From Mucilaginibacter terrenus (lineage in GTDB: Bacteria > Bacteroidota > Bacteroidia > Sphingobacteriales > Sphingobacteriaceae), in assembly GCF_003432065.1 (NCBI RefSeq), contig NZ_QWDE01000002.1:434001-498000 (forward strand): a stretch of 64,000 nucleotides of DNA. The letters run 5' to 3'. Position 1 is the first letter of the stretch; every line of letters begins with the position of its first letter. Below the pieces are notes generated by a model. The model saw only the letters and a program-made list of their open reading frames with translations. It was not told the DNA's origin and did not search any database. A program made the position numbers and the translations under genes. Of this stretch, positions 32,207 through 42,007 are shown one piece after another.

Positions 32207-32761
32207 ATGTCAACTCAAGAACCAACCCGCTGTAGCTGGTGCGGCACCTACCCGCTTTACATGCAATACCATGATGAGGAGTGGGGTAGAACCACTCACG
32301 ATGAAAAGGTGTTCTTTGAATTTTTAACGCTTGAAGCTGCTCAGGCAGGTCTTAGCTGGATAACCATATTGCGGAGGCGGGAGAATTATCGTACAGCCTT
32401 TGCCAATTTTGACGTTCAAAAAGTGGCATTGTTTGATGATACAGATAGAGCACGCTTGTTAAACGATGCAGGCATTATCCGTAACCGCCTGAAGGTAGAT
32501 TCTGCCATACGCAATGCGCAACTATTCATACAGGTGCAGCAGGAGTTTGGATCGTTTAATAATTACCTGTACAGCTTTATGCCCGAAGGCAAGCCTATTA
32601 CCACTTATAATGGCCCGCAGGTAAGTACGTCCGAGTCTGACGCGATAAGTAAAGATATGAAAAAGCGTGGCTTTAAATTTTTTGGCACTACCATTTGCTA
32701 TGCATTTATGCAGGCAACAGGTATGGTAAACGACCATATTCCGGAATGCGCTTTCAGATAA
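32207..32761 (+). CDS. tag: DNA-3-methyladenine glycosylase I
   Basis: A 184-residue helix-hairpin-helix glycosylase that removes 3-methyladenine from DNA. The zinc snap is visible: C9 and H22 near the N-terminus with the 13-residue spacing of E. coli Tag, and the DHIPEC pair at the C-terminus with a spacing of four. TLEAAQAGLSWITILRRRENYR is the conserved substrate-pocket region. With the ATL gene 2 kb upstream, the area holds two alkylation-damage functions, but they are not in one operon. Confidence 0.95.
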   Translation: MSTQEPTRCSWCGTYPLYMQYHDEEWGRTTHDEKVFFEFLTLEAAQAGLSWITILRRRENYRTAFANFDVQKVALFDDTDRARLLNDAGIIRNRLKVDSAIRNAQLFIQVQQEFGSFNNYLYSFMPEGKPITTYNGPQVSTSESDAISKDMKKRGFKFFGTTICYAFMQATGMVNDHIPECAFR

Positions 32762-32789
32762 TTTCGTTCGTGCTGAACTGCAATAATCG

Positions 32790-32797
32790 TATTTTTG
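32790..32797 (+). promoter_or_regulatory. -7 promoter box of polA
   Basis: TATTTTTG fits the Bacteroidota -7 element and is 53 bp before the ATG; the -33 position is not convincing. Confidence 0.35.
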
Positions 32798-32850
32798 AAA
32801 ACACTAACAATCGTGCCTCTCAGTAAACCTGATGAACCGATGCGTATCTT

Positions 32851-35661
32851 ATGAAAAAACTGTTTCTATTAGATGGTATGGCGCTTATTTACAGGGCGCA
32901 TTTTGCTTTAAGTAAAAACCCGCGTTTTACCTCAGGTGGGTTTAACACGTCGGCAGTAATGGGATTTACAAACACGTTACTGGATGTCCTGCGTAAAGAA
33001 AAACCCACCCACATGGCCGTAGTGTTTGATACCGATGCACCTACCGACCGCCATACCGAATATGAAGCATATAAAGCGCACCGTGAGGCCATGCCGGAGG
33101 ACTTGTCCAAAGCGTTGCCATACATATTTAAAGTGGTGCTGGGCTTTAATATCCCTTTGATTACATCAGACGGCTACGAGGCCGACGACATTATAGGCAC
33201 GCTCGCAAAAAAGGCCGAGGCAAAAGGCTACCAGGTGTATTGCATGACCCCTGATAAAGACTTTGCACAATTGGTGTCTGAGAACATCCACATTTACAAG
33301 CCTGCCCGTATGGGTAACGATATGGAGATATTGGGTGTTAAGGAAGTACTTGCCAAATGGGAGATAGAACGGCCGGAGCAGGTGATTGATATACTTGGGC
33401 TTTGGGGAGATGCCGTAGATGGTATTCCGGGTATCCCGGGTGTGGGTGAGAAGACAGCAAAGACGCTCATCAAACAATATGGTTCCGTTGAAGAGATAAT
33501 TGCCCACAGCCACGAGCTTAAAGGCAAGCTGCGCGAGAATGTAGAAAAGTATGCCGAGCAGGGCTTAATGTCTAAGCGATTAGCGACCATCAATCTTAAC
33601 TCTCCTGTAGAGTTGGACGAAGCCGGGCTGGAAATGTGCGCGCCCAGCAAGGATCTGCTGGAGCCCTTATTTGCTGAGTTGGAGTTCCGTACGCTGGGCC
33701 GTCGGGTATTCGGCGACGACTTTAGCATTACGGAAACCCGTGCCGTTTCGGTGCAGACAGATTTGTTTGGCAACCCAACTGCCGAGGGCCGAACCACGCT
33801 TAATGTGGATGTCCAGGACATTTATGAAGCACCGGCACAGGCAGAGGCAAAAAATATTAATAATACCGAGCATGAGTACATCCTGGTAGATACGTTTGAA
33901 AAACGCGCTGAGCTCATCAATATATTAAAACAGGAGAAAAGCATTTGCTTTGATACCGAGACCACCGGTACCGATGCCAATCATTGCGAACTGGTGGGTT
34001 TGTCATTCGCTATCAAACACCATCATGGCTGGTACGTGCCTGTACCGCATGACGAATCAGAGACCAAAAAGATAGTCGCCGAGTTTAAGCCGTTATTTGA
34101 GAATGAGGCAATAAGTAAAATAGGGCAGAACCTGAAGTTTGACATCCTGATGCTGAAGTGGTATGATGTGGAAATGAAGGGCGATCTGTTTGATACTATG
34201 ATGGCGCACTACGTGATAGACCCGGACACCCGCCACAACATGGATGTACTGAGCGAGAACTACCTCAACTACACGCCTGTTTCCATTACCGAGCTGATTG
34301 GTCCTAAGGGCAAGAACCAGGGCAACATGCGTGATGTGGAGATTGAAAAGATAAAAGACTACGCTGCAGAAGATGCCGACGTTACCCTGCAGCTACGGGA
34401 CGTATTCGCGCCCAAGATAACAGCGGTAGGAGCAGATAAGCTTCTACACGAGATTGAGAACCCGTTGATATATGTGTTAGCAGATGTTGAGCACGAGGGA
34501 GTGCGCATTGACCATGACACGCTGCGCGAGTTTTCTAAAGAGCTGGAGACCGACCTGGGCCGTTTAGAAAAAACGGTATATGAAAAAGCGGGTGTGCGTT
34601 TCAACATAGCATCGCCAAAGCAATTGGGCGAAGTATTATTTGAAAAGCTGATGCTTGATCCAAAGGCGAAAAAGACCAAAACAGGGCAATACCAAACCGG
34701 AGAGGACGTGCTGCTGGCGCTTGCTTCTAAAAGCGACATTGTGCGGGACATATTGGATTTCCGCCAGCTGCAAAAGCTAAAATCTACCTATGTGGATGCA
34801 TTGCCAACAATGGTTAATCCAAAAACAGGTCGGGTACATACCAGCTATAACCAGGCAGTTGCCGCGACTGGCAGGTTAAGCTCCAATAACCCTAACCTTC
34901 AAAACATACCCATCCGTACAGAACGTGGCCGCGAGGTACGCAAGGCCTTCATTCCGCGGGATGAGAACCACAGCATAGTTTCTGCGGATTATTCGCAGAT
35001 CGAGCTTCGCATTATAGCCGAAATAAGCAAAGACGAGAATATGCGGTCGGCTTTTACCAACAATATCGACATCCACACCGCCACCGCTGCCAAAGTATAT
35101 GGCGTAGGATTAGATGAGGTAGACAGCACGCAGCGCCGGAATGCCAAAGCAGTAAACTTTGGTATCATCTACGGGCAATCAGCGTTTGGATTGTCACAGA
35201 ACCTGGGCATACCCCGCAAAGAGGCTGCAGAGATCATAGAGAACTACTTTGCCCAATACCCCGGCATAAAACAATACATGGCCGACACCATGAACTTTGC
35301 ACGCGAGAACGGCTACGTAACTACCCTGATGGGCCGCCGGAGATACTTACGCGATATCAACTCTGCCAATCAAACTGTTCGCGGTTTTGCCGAACGAAAT
35401 GCCATCAACGCTCCTATTCAGGGCTCAGCAGCCGACATGATCAAGATAGCCATGATCAACATACACCGGGAATTTAAATCCCGCAAGCTGGATGCACGCA
35501 TGACCATGCAGGTGCATGACGAATTGGTGTTTGACGTGCCTAATCACGAAATTGAGATCGTAAAGCCCATCATACTGGAAAACATGAAGAACGCCATTAA
35601 AACCGAAGTGCCAATAATGGTAGAGATAGGTACGGGAGCAAACTGGTTAGAGGCGCATTAA
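32851..35661 (+). CDS. polA: DNA polymerase I
   Basis: A 936-residue three-domain enzyme for Okazaki maturation and repair. The 5'-3' exonuclease domain (1-~290) contains TSDGYEADDIIGTLAKKAE and the helix-hairpin-helix region GDAVDGIPGIPGVGEKTA. The 3'-5' exonuclease domain (~350-530) keeps its acidic residues in FDTETTGTD, so proofreading is expected. The polymerase domain has motif A VSADYSQIELRI, the O-helix RRNAKAVNFGIIYGQSAFG, and motif C MQVHDELVFDV. Length is normal for Bacteroidota. Confidence 0.98.
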   Translation: MKKLFLLDGMALIYRAHFALSKNPRFTSGGFNTSAVMGFTNTLLDVLRKEKPTHMAVVFDTDAPTDRHTEYEAYKAHREAMPEDLSKALPYIFKVVLGFNIPLITSDGYEADDIIGTLAKKAEAKGYQVYCMTPDKDFAQLVSENIHIYKPARMGNDMEILGVKEVLAKWEIERPEQVIDILGLWGDAVDGIPGIPGVGEKTAKTLIKQYGSVEEIIAHSHELKGKLRENVEKYAEQGLMSKRLATINLNSPVELDEAGLEMCAPSKDLLEPLFAELEFRTLGRRVFGDDFSITETRAVSVQTDLFGNPTAEGRTTLNVDVQDIYEAPAQAEAKNINNTEHEYILVDTFEKRAELINILKQEKSICFDTETTGTDANHCELVGLSFAIKHHHGWYVPVPHDESETKKIVAEFKPLFENEAISKIGQNLKFDILMLKWYDVEMKGDLFDTMMAHYVIDPDTRHNMDVLSENYLNYTPVSITELIGPKGKNQGNMRDVEIEKIKDYAAEDADVTLQLRDVFAPKITAVGADKLLHEIENPLIYVLADVEHEGVRIDHDTLREFSKELETDLGRLEKTVYEKAGVRFNIASPKQLGEVLFEKLMLDPKAKKTKTGQYQTGEDVLLALASKSDIVRDILDFRQLQKLKSTYVDALPTMVNPKTGRVHTSYNQAVAATGRLSSNNPNLQNIPIRTERGREVRKAFIPRDENHSIVSADYSQIELRIIAEISKDENMRSAFTNNIDIHTATAAKVYGVGLDEVDSTQRRNAKAVNFGIIYGQSAFGLSQNLGIPRKEAAEIIENYFAQYPGIKQYMADTMNFARENGYVTTLMGRRRYLRDINSANQTVRGFAERNAINAPIQGSAADMIKIAMINIHREFKSRKLDARMTMQVHDELVFDVPNHEIEIVKPIILENMKNAIKTEVPIMVEIGTGANWLEAH

Positions 35662-35832
35662 CATTTTTGCCATTTCGCAATAATGCGGGGAGAGACTTTA
35701 TAGAAAATATCAATTCGGCAATTACGGGTTTACTTTCATTAAATTCTTACATCGTTCCAAACACATTTTTAGAATAATGTGTTTGTTCATGTGGGGAAAT
35801 GTTTAGTACCTTAACCACTATATAGTCCTTAA

Positions 35833-37257
35833 ATGAGAATCTACCACCTTAGTGCCGAATGTTATCCTATAGCTAAAGTTGGCGGGCTTGCAGATGTTGT
35901 TGGCGCGTTACCCAAGTACCAAAATCAGGCAGGGCTAAACGCCGCCGTGGTTATACCGTACTACAACCGCAAGTTCGTACACGAGAATACTTTCGAGGTG
36001 GTTTTCCAAGGACTTACATTACTGGGCGACCGGCGCATATACTTTGAAATTGTAAAGGAAACCACCGATAAACTCGGGTTCGAGCTTTTCATGATTAAGG
36101 TACCCGGCCTGCTGGATAGGGAGAACATCTACAGCTACCCTGATGAAAGGGAGCAGTTTCTGGCTTTTCAGATCTGTTTTCTGGACTGGATAAACTGGAG
36201 CGGGCAAACGCCGGATGTGGTACACTGCCACGATCACCACACCGGGCTGGTCCCGTTCCTGATGTACCATTCGGCGCTATACCGCAGGCTGGCGCATATA
36301 CCAACCGTTTTTACCATTCATAACGGACAATACCATGGGGCATTTGGCTGGGAAAAGCTGAACTACCTGCCGGAAATAGATGCATTAAAGACAGGCTTAC
36401 TGGAATGGGCAGGCGGAATAAACCCCCTGGCCTGCGCCGTAAAATGCTGCTGGAAGTATACGACGGTATCTCCCAACTATCTGCACGAACTAACCATAAA
36501 CTCTAACGGGCTTGAGTATTTATTCTGGGTGGAAAGAGCGAAAGGCGTCGGCATCGTTAATGGGATTGATACCGACGTGTGGAACACGGAAAGTGACCCC
36601 ATGGTGCTGAATCATTTTAATACGTCCTCTGTTGATAAAGGCAAGAAAGCTAATAAGAAAGAACTTTGTGACAGGTTTAACCTCGATATAAACAAACCGC
36701 TTGTTGTATTCATAGGCAGGCTGGTAGTAGAAAAAGGTGCCGACCTACTGCCCGAAGCTATCGAACGCAGCATAAGGCAGCACCCTAATGGCATAAACTT
36801 CCTGATACTGGGTACAGGTGACAAAGAAACGGAATTAGCCATGCAGGCGCTTAAGGGTGAGTTTCCGCAGAACTGTAATGTATTTATAGGGTACGATGAA
36901 GCTTTGGCGCACGTAATATATGCAGGCGCCGATTTCCTGCTTATGCCATCGCGGGTAGAACCGTGTGGCCTTAACCAGCTATACGCTATACGCTACGGCA
37001 CCATACCTGTTGTACGTACCACTGGTGGTCTTAAAGATACTGTAATTGATTTAGACGAAGCTGGTGGCTATGGCATACGTTTTGAAAATGCCACAGCAGA
37101 CGATATTACATATTCCATGGCGCGAGCTGTGGAGCTTTACCAGGACACAAAAAAAATGCAGCTGCTGCGAAAGCGGATGATGGGCCTCGACTTTTCGTGG
37201 GGGCGCTCGGCTCAAGAATATATAAATCTGTATAACAGTTTAATCCCTCAACCATGA
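35833..37257 (+). CDS. glgA: Glycogen synthase (GT5)
   Basis: A 474-residue GT5 enzyme that transfers glucose from ADP-glucose to growing alpha-1,4-glucan. AKVGGLADVVGALPK has the ADP-glucose-binding KxGGL-type motif, CHDHHTGLVPF and TVFTIHNGQYHG are typical of the N-terminal domain, and FIGRLVVEKGADLL plus SRVEPCGLNQLYAIRYG form the C-terminal nucleotide site. It lies upstream of glgC with a four-base overlap (ATGA), so synthesis and use of ADP-glucose are coupled. Confidence 0.95.
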   Translation: MRIYHLSAECYPIAKVGGLADVVGALPKYQNQAGLNAAVVIPYYNRKFVHENTFEVVFQGLTLLGDRRIYFEIVKETTDKLGFELFMIKVPGLLDRENIYSYPDEREQFLAFQICFLDWINWSGQTPDVVHCHDHHTGLVPFLMYHSALYRRLAHIPTVFTIHNGQYHGAFGWEKLNYLPEIDALKTGLLEWAGGINPLACAVKCCWKYTTVSPNYLHELTINSNGLEYLFWVERAKGVGIVNGIDTDVWNTESDPMVLNHFNTSSVDKGKKANKKELCDRFNLDINKPLVVFIGRLVVEKGADLLPEAIERSIRQHPNGINFLILGTGDKETELAMQALKGEFPQNCNVFIGYDEALAHVIYAGADFLLMPSRVEPCGLNQLYAIRYGTIPVVRTTGGLKDTVIDLDEAGGYGIRFENATADDITYSMARAVELYQDTKKMQLLRKRMMGLDFSWGRSAQEYINLYNSLIPQP

Positions 37258-38516
37258 CATCGAAAGTGATCAGCATTGTACTTGGCGGAGGCCAGGGCAG
37301 CCGTTTAGCACCACTAACACAAACACGCTCAAAACCGGCTGTACCAATTGCCGGCAAATACCGTTTGGTAGATATCCCAATCTCCAACTGCCTGCACTCC
37401 AACATCAACAGGATATTTGTACTCACACAATTCAACTCGGCATCGCTTAATAAGCATATTAAGAACACGTATCACTTCAGCACGTTCAGTACTGCTTTTG
37501 TTGATATACTCGCTGCTGAGCAAACGCCGACCAGTGCGGGTTGGTTCCAGGGAACTGCTGATGCTGTAAGGCAAAGCTTACATCACCTGGCCGTGCATGA
37601 GTTTGATTACGTGCTTATCCTTTCCGGCGATCAACTGTACCAGATGGATTTTGAGGAAATGATACAGCAGCACGTAGAATCTAAAGCTGATATATCTATT
37701 GCTACAATACCGGTACACGAGCGCGATGTGCCCGGGTTTGGTATCCTGAAAACCGATGCCGAAAATAACATTACGGCTTTCATTGAAAAACCCAAGACCG
37801 GCTTTGAGGAATGGGTGTCAGAAGTTAGTCCTGAAATGAAGGAGAAGGGCCGTTTATACCTGGCATCAATGGGTATTTACATCTTTAACCGCAAATTGCT
37901 GTACGAATTGCTGGAAAGTAACGACCAGACCGATTTTGGTAAGGAGATTATTCCGCAATCTATACAGGGGCATAAAGTAGTGAGCTACCAGTACGAAGGT
38001 TACTGGACAGATATAGGTACCATTCCATCGTTCTTTGAAGCTAACCTCGGCTTAACGGACGATATACCAGAGTTTAACCTTTTCGATAAGAACCACATCT
38101 ATACCAGGGCGCGCATGCTGCCGCCAACAAAGGTATCGGGTACACACTTAGAGAAGTCGATAATTGCCGATGGCTGCATTATTAACGCCAGCCTAATCAA
38201 TCGCTCTATTGTTGGTATACGTACCCGCATAGGGCTTTATACCAGCATTGAGAACTGTTATATAATGGGAAGCGATAATTACCAAACCCTTGAGGAAATC
38301 GCTGCAGCGAAAGAAGCTGGTGTTCCTGCAATGGGTATTGGCGACAGGTGTACCATTAAGAATGCTATAATTGACAAGAACACTTACATAGGAGATGACG
38401 TCAAGATCAACTGCAATAAAAAACTTCCTGACGGAGATTACCCAACTTATACCGTGGTAGATGGTATAGTAATCATTAAGAAAAGAGCGGTGATCCCGAG
38501 CGGAACCGTTATTTAA
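37254..38516 (+). CDS. glgC: Glucose-1-phosphate adenylyltransferase
   Basis: A 420-residue nucleotidyltransferase that makes ADP-glucose from glucose-1-phosphate and ATP. LGGGQGSRLAPLTQTRSKPA is the nucleotide signature, with PIAGKYRLVDIPISNC following. FIEKP and YWTDIGTI are conserved sugar-phosphate contacts, and a left-handed beta-helix (ending in VVIPSGTVI-like text) forms the C-terminal regulatory domain. Second gene of the glycogen operon; ended by a strong terminator. Confidence 0.96.
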   Translation: MTSKVISIVLGGGQGSRLAPLTQTRSKPAVPIAGKYRLVDIPISNCLHSNINRIFVLTQFNSASLNKHIKNTYHFSTFSTAFVDILAAEQTPTSAGWFQGTADAVRQSLHHLAVHEFDYVLILSGDQLYQMDFEEMIQQHVESKADISIATIPVHERDVPGFGILKTDAENNITAFIEKPKTGFEEWVSEVSPEMKEKGRLYLASMGIYIFNRKLLYELLESNDQTDFGKEIIPQSIQGHKVVSYQYEGYWTDIGTIPSFFEANLGLTDDIPEFNLFDKNHIYTRARMLPPTKVSGTHLEKSIIADGCIINASLINRSIVGIRTRIGLYTSIENCYIMGSDNYQTLEEIAAAKEAGVPAMGIGDRCTIKNAIIDKNTYIGDDVKINCNKKLPDGDYPTYTVVDGIVIIKKRAVIPSGTVI

Positions 38517-38525
38517 ACATAATAG

Positions 38526-38550
38526 AAAGGCCCCATGAGGGGCCTTTTTT
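38526..38550. terminator. Terminator after glgC, bidirectional
   Basis: AAAGGCCCC (38526-38534) and GGGGCCTTT (38539-38547) form a perfect 9-bp stem with loop ATGA, followed by T residues on the plus strand. It lies directly before the convergent hydrolase gene's stop and can serve both. Confidence 0.9.
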
Positions 38551-39226
38551 ACAACTCAATGCTTTCGCCTATTGCTGGTAGCTTAAGGTTGAGGCCTGCT
38601 TTAATAAACTTTTCCTGCACCTCGTCCTTATTAATTTCTATTACCGGGAAAGAATCATAGTGAACGCCTACAATATCCTTGCAATTGATAAAAGACGCAG
38701 CCTTAATGGCATCATCGGCACCCATTGTATAGTTATCGCCAATTGGCAGGATAGCCCAATCCAGGTTTTCGTCTTCCAGTAGCTTCATGTCATAAGTAAG
38801 CGCGGTATCTCCCGCAAAGTAAACCTTCTGCCCGTTAAACGTAATTACAAAACCTGCAGGGTTACCACCATTGCTGCCATCAGGTAAGGCACTGGAGTGT
38901 ACGGCATTTACCATTTTAACGCGGCCAAATTCAAAATTGAATGCGCCGCCAATGTTCATGCCGTGAGCGTTATCAATACCTTGTTTGCCCAGCCAGCCAG
39001 CTATTTCGGCAATGCAAATAACCTTTGCTCCGCTTTGTTTTTGTACCTGTGTCAGGTCGCCAACATGGTCGCCGTGCCCATGCGATACCAGGATGTAATC
39101 TGGTTTCAATGCGCTTACATCAATATTTTTAGCCAAAGGATTTTGGCTGATAAACGGATCGAATAATAATTTGGTGCCGTTTGCCTCAAGTTCAAGGCAA
39201 GACTGACCGTAGTAAGTAAGTTTCAT
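38549..39226 (-). CDS. Metal-dependent hydrolase, UPF0173 (MBL fold)
   Basis: A 225-residue metallo-beta-lactamase-fold enzyme of the UPF0173 family. The zinc motif SHGHGDHVGDL (HxHxDH) is near residue 50, AVHSSALPDGSN supplies the next histidine, and YFAGDTALTYDM the bridging aspartate. ILPIGDNYTMGADDA is characteristic of UPF0173. Cytoplasmic; substrate unknown. It follows ybaB by 32 bp and is probably co-transcribed. Confidence 0.93.
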   Translation of the reverse strand: MKLTYYGQSCLELEANGTKLLFDPFISQNPLAKNIDVSALKPDYILVSHGHGDHVGDLTQVQKQSGAKVICIAEIAGWLGKQGIDNAHGMNIGGAFNFEFGRVKMVNAVHSSALPDGSNGGNPAGFVITFNGQKVYFAGDTALTYDMKLLEDENLDWAILPIGDNYTMGADDAIKAASFINCKDIVGVHYDSFPVIEINKDEVQEKFIKAGLNLKLPAIGESIEL

Positions 39227-39258
39227 AGGTAATATGCTTTATAATACGATTGCCCAAT

Positions 39259-39573
39259 CTATTTGCCAAACAGGCTTCCCAAGCCGCCCATGCCACCAAA
39301 CATGTTGTTTGCCATGGATGCCATTTCGCTCTGGCTTACATTTTCTGCCTGCTCCAGCGCTTTATTAACAGCAATAGCCATTAGTTCTTCCAGTTCTTCC
39401 TTGTCGGCCTCTTTAAGAAAAGCCTCGTCTATGGTAATGGACTGAATAACTTTATTGGCATTAGCAGTAACGGTTATTTTGCCACCTTCAGCGGTGCCGG
39501 TTACACTTATGGTATCCAGGCGCTGTTTCATTTCGCCGGCTTTTTGCTGTGCTTCTAATATTTTGTCGAACAT
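39259..39573 (-). CDS. YbaB/EbfC family nucleoid-associated protein
   Basis: A 104-residue protein: N-terminal coiled-coil helix (MFDKILEAQQKAGEMKQRLD), a strand-rich core (SVTGTAEGGKITVTANAN, KVIQSITIDEAF), and a C-terminal helix ending in a Gly/Met-rich NNMFGGMGGLGSLFGK tail, all typical of YbaB. Binds DNA as a dimer with tweezer-like arms. The usual recR/dnaX neighbours are absent, so the setting is unusual. Confidence 0.92.
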   Translation of the reverse strand: MFDKILEAQQKAGEMKQRLDTISVTGTAEGGKITVTANANKVIQSITIDEAFLKEADKEELEELMAIAVNKALEQAENVSQSEMASMANNMFGGMGGLGSLFGK

Positions 39574-39667
39574 AGGTATTAAGTTAGTAGTTTATAAAGT
39601 TGATCAAGTGATTGGTTGTTCATTATTAATCAGTGTTAAAATAATTTACTACCAACCATTACTATCA

Positions 39668-40876
39668 TCAATCCTCAGCCGTATCGCCGGCGCCATTGTA
39701 AGCACCTTTGCGCACTACCGGCATGCCCGTCATTTTAAACAGATCATCCAGGTGCAGCAGGCTGCCGTTTACCAAATTACCTAACAAAACAATGGTAACA
39801 TCGTTTTTAAGATCGCGTAAATAAATGTGGCGAAAACCGTGCCACCAGCCGGTGTGGTAGACTACCTTTTCGTTAGGTGCTTCAAATATCCTCCAGCCGT
39901 AGCCGTAATTGAAGTGCCCGCGTATCATGGGGTTATGTGCTGTATAGGCTGAATCCTGGGTAGCGGGTTTCATGAGCTTGCCCGCGCGCAATGCCTGGTC
40001 AAATACATAAAGGTCACCTACGGTGCTGTAAATACCCTTATCGCCAACAGGGCCGTCCAAAAAGTTTTGAGCTACAGAGTACTTCCAGCTATTGCGGTCG
40101 TGCCCAACAACGTCCACAGGTATTTTATCATATACTGCTTTAGAGTAAACCGCTGTATGGGTCATGCCTGCAGGTTTAAAAATGTTCTGCATCATGTAAT
40201 CGGCGTAACTTTGGCCGGTAACCTTTTCTATAATAGATCCCAGCACCATAAAGTTGGAGTTGTTGTACAGGAACCTAACGTTTGGTTTGTTAAAACGTGC
40301 CGGTTTGTACTGCGCTATCATAGCCATTGCTTCCTTGTTGGAAACGCCCTTGCGCTGGTCGCGATGCTCGCTCCGGAAAACGCCGTCAATAAAGTAAACG
40401 TAATTCATCATGCCCGAGCGGTGCGTAAGCAGCAAGCGAATAGTTACACCTTCATATGGGAAGTCCGGAAAGAAATCTCTTACATCCTGATCAAGCTTTA
40501 TTTTGCCGCGTTCCCATAGCTGCATAATGGCGGTACCCGTCATGGTTTTAGTAACGGATGCCAGCTCGAATTTCGAGTCTAGTTTAAGGCTATCACGGGT
40601 AAGGTGGTTAGCCCAGCCATAAGAACCTTCATATAATATCTTTCCTTTTTTAGCGACCAGAACATTGCCATTAAAGCCACTTACCTTATGCAGGTGTTCC
40701 ATAAAGGCAGCTATCTTTTTGTCGCCGTCTTTAGGGTCGTATTTTAAAAACTTAGCCGGATCAAATGGTTTTTCGGGATTGATGCCGTTCTTTTTATCAG
40801 CCGAGCCTGATGAGCAGGAAGTGATTAAGAATAAGGGAATTAAGAACGACAGTGTGCTTTTAAGAACAACATTCAT
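39668..40876 (-). CDS. Serine hydrolase of the beta-lactamase/D-Ala-D-Ala peptidase family, lipoprotein
   Basis: A 402-residue lipoprotein: the lipobox LITSC follows an 18-residue hydrophobic signal. The class C beta-lactamase-like domain has the SxxK nucleophile motif in LASVTKTMTG, a YNNSN motif in the place of YxN, and HTGWWHG in the place of the KTG box. These place it with the penicillin-binding protein-related hydrolases. Start is the ATG at 40876; a TTG two codons upstream is also in frame. Role could be peptidoglycan or ester hydrolysis, not drug resistance by default. Confidence 0.87.
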   Translation of the reverse strand: MNVVLKSTLSFLIPLFLITSCSSGSADKKNGINPEKPFDPAKFLKYDPKDGDKKIAAFMEHLHKVSGFNGNVLVAKKGKILYEGSYGWANHLTRDSLKLDSKFELASVTKTMTGTAIMQLWERGKIKLDQDVRDFFPDFPYEGVTIRLLLTHRSGMMNYVYFIDGVFRSEHRDQRKGVSNKEAMAMIAQYKPARFNKPNVRFLYNNSNFMVLGSIIEKVTGQSYADYMMQNIFKPAGMTHTAVYSKAVYDKIPVDVVGHDRNSWKYSVAQNFLDGPVGDKGIYSTVGDLYVFDQALRAGKLMKPATQDSAYTAHNPMIRGHFNYGYGWRIFEAPNEKVVYHTGWWHGFRHIYLRDLKNDVTIVLLGNLVNGSLLHLDDLFKMTGMPVVRKGAYNGAGDTAED

Positions 40877-40951
40877 ATGCAAAACAGATCCAAGGGTAAA
40901 TGCCGGGCGAAAATTAGAAATTATATAGGAGGTAAAAGAGAATTTTTTGAG

Positions 40952-40967
40952 TAATGTTTCAACATTA
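40952..40967. promoter_or_regulatory. Inverted repeat TAATGTT-TC-AACATTA between divergent genes
   Basis: Perfect 7-bp arms around a two-base centre, 23 bp before the TPR gene start and ~75 bp from the divergent hydrolase. It has the look of a dimer-binding operator acting on one or both genes. Confidence 0.4.
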
Positions 40968-40990
40968 TTAAAAGCGAGTTAAATTAGCGC

Positions 40991-42007
40991 ATGAAAATCT
41001 ACCGTTTATTGTTATTGGCTGTTGTGTTTATTGCAACAAGCTCTACTGGATTCTCCCAGGGTAAAACTGATAGTGTTTCAATATTTATAAAGCAGGGTAT
41101 TGAATTAGGAAATCAGAAGGAATACTCTGGTGCAGTAGCAAAATACAAGGCAGCACTATCGCTGCAGCCGGAGAATGCACAAGCAAATTACCAAATGGCC
41201 TTCGTCCTCTTTTCATCGGGCAGGAGTGCGGATGCGGTAACTTATATTCATAATGCTATCAAGGGCAGTACCGACAGCAAGTTTGCTGCTGCCGCATATA
41301 GCTTACAGGGTAGCATCTATGGTAATTTAAACCGTTCTGAGGAATCTATTGCCGCCTACAAAAACGCCATAGCTGCGGACAGCTCCAACCAGCGGATCTA
41401 CTATAACCTGGGCATTGCTTACTTTAAAGCAAAGGAGTATGCCGCGGCCGAACAGCAGTTTGCAGATGCGCTGAAGCGCGACATAAAAGATGCAGGCAGC
41501 GCAAGAATGTACGCCCTTGCTACTTTTCATCAGAATAAACGAACTGAAGCTATACTGGGTTTTTGCTACTTTTTATCGCTTGAACCTACGGGAGTACGCA
41601 GTACGGAAGCTTTCGGTAACCTGCAGAACATTTTACAAGGTGGCGCACTTAAACCGGAGCGGGGTTACAAAGCAGTTGCTACACCCTACATCACCTATCA
41701 AAATGGACTGATTGTAAAAGCTCTAAGCGTTTTCAAAACAAGGAAGTACGCCTCGCAGGCAGACCTGTTGGCTGCGCAGTTGGATGCCGTTATAACAAAG
41801 CTTGCTGCAGCACCGCGGGATAAGCACTACTTTTGGCACAGCCTGGCAGATCATTTCGGCAAGGTTAATGCTGCCGTGCACATGCCGGCGTTTGCGCGGT
41901 ACATCAGCCAGGAGGCCCTAACGGAGAGTGCGAGATGGATAGCTACTAACGCCCCAAAGGTGGCTTCTTTAAACACGTGGTTAGCAGGGAATCACCCATC
42001 TATTTAA
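40991..42007 (+). CDS. Tetratricopeptide-repeat secreted protein
   Basis: A 338-residue exported protein. A signal peptide cut near FSQG is followed by about five TPR units in residues 30-185, e.g. EYSGAVAKYKAALSLQPENA, NRSEESIAAYKNAIAADSSN and EYAAAEQQFADALKRD. The C-terminal half is helical without recognised motif. Such proteins act as periplasmic scaffolds for protein-protein contact. It stands alone and is preceded by the operator-like repeat. Confidence 0.85.
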   Translation: MKIYRLLLLAVVFIATSSTGFSQGKTDSVSIFIKQGIELGNQKEYSGAVAKYKAALSLQPENAQANYQMAFVLFSSGRSADAVTYIHNAIKGSTDSKFAAAAYSLQGSIYGNLNRSEESIAAYKNAIAADSSNQRIYYNLGIAYFKAKEYAAAEQQFADALKRDIKDAGSARMYALATFHQNKRTEAILGFCYFLSLEPTGVRSTEAFGNLQNILQGGALKPERGYKAVATPYITYQNGLIVKALSVFKTRKYASQADLLAAQLDAVITKLAAAPRDKHYFWHSLADHFGKVNAAVHMPAFARYISQEALTESARWIATNAPKVASLNTWLAGNHPSI

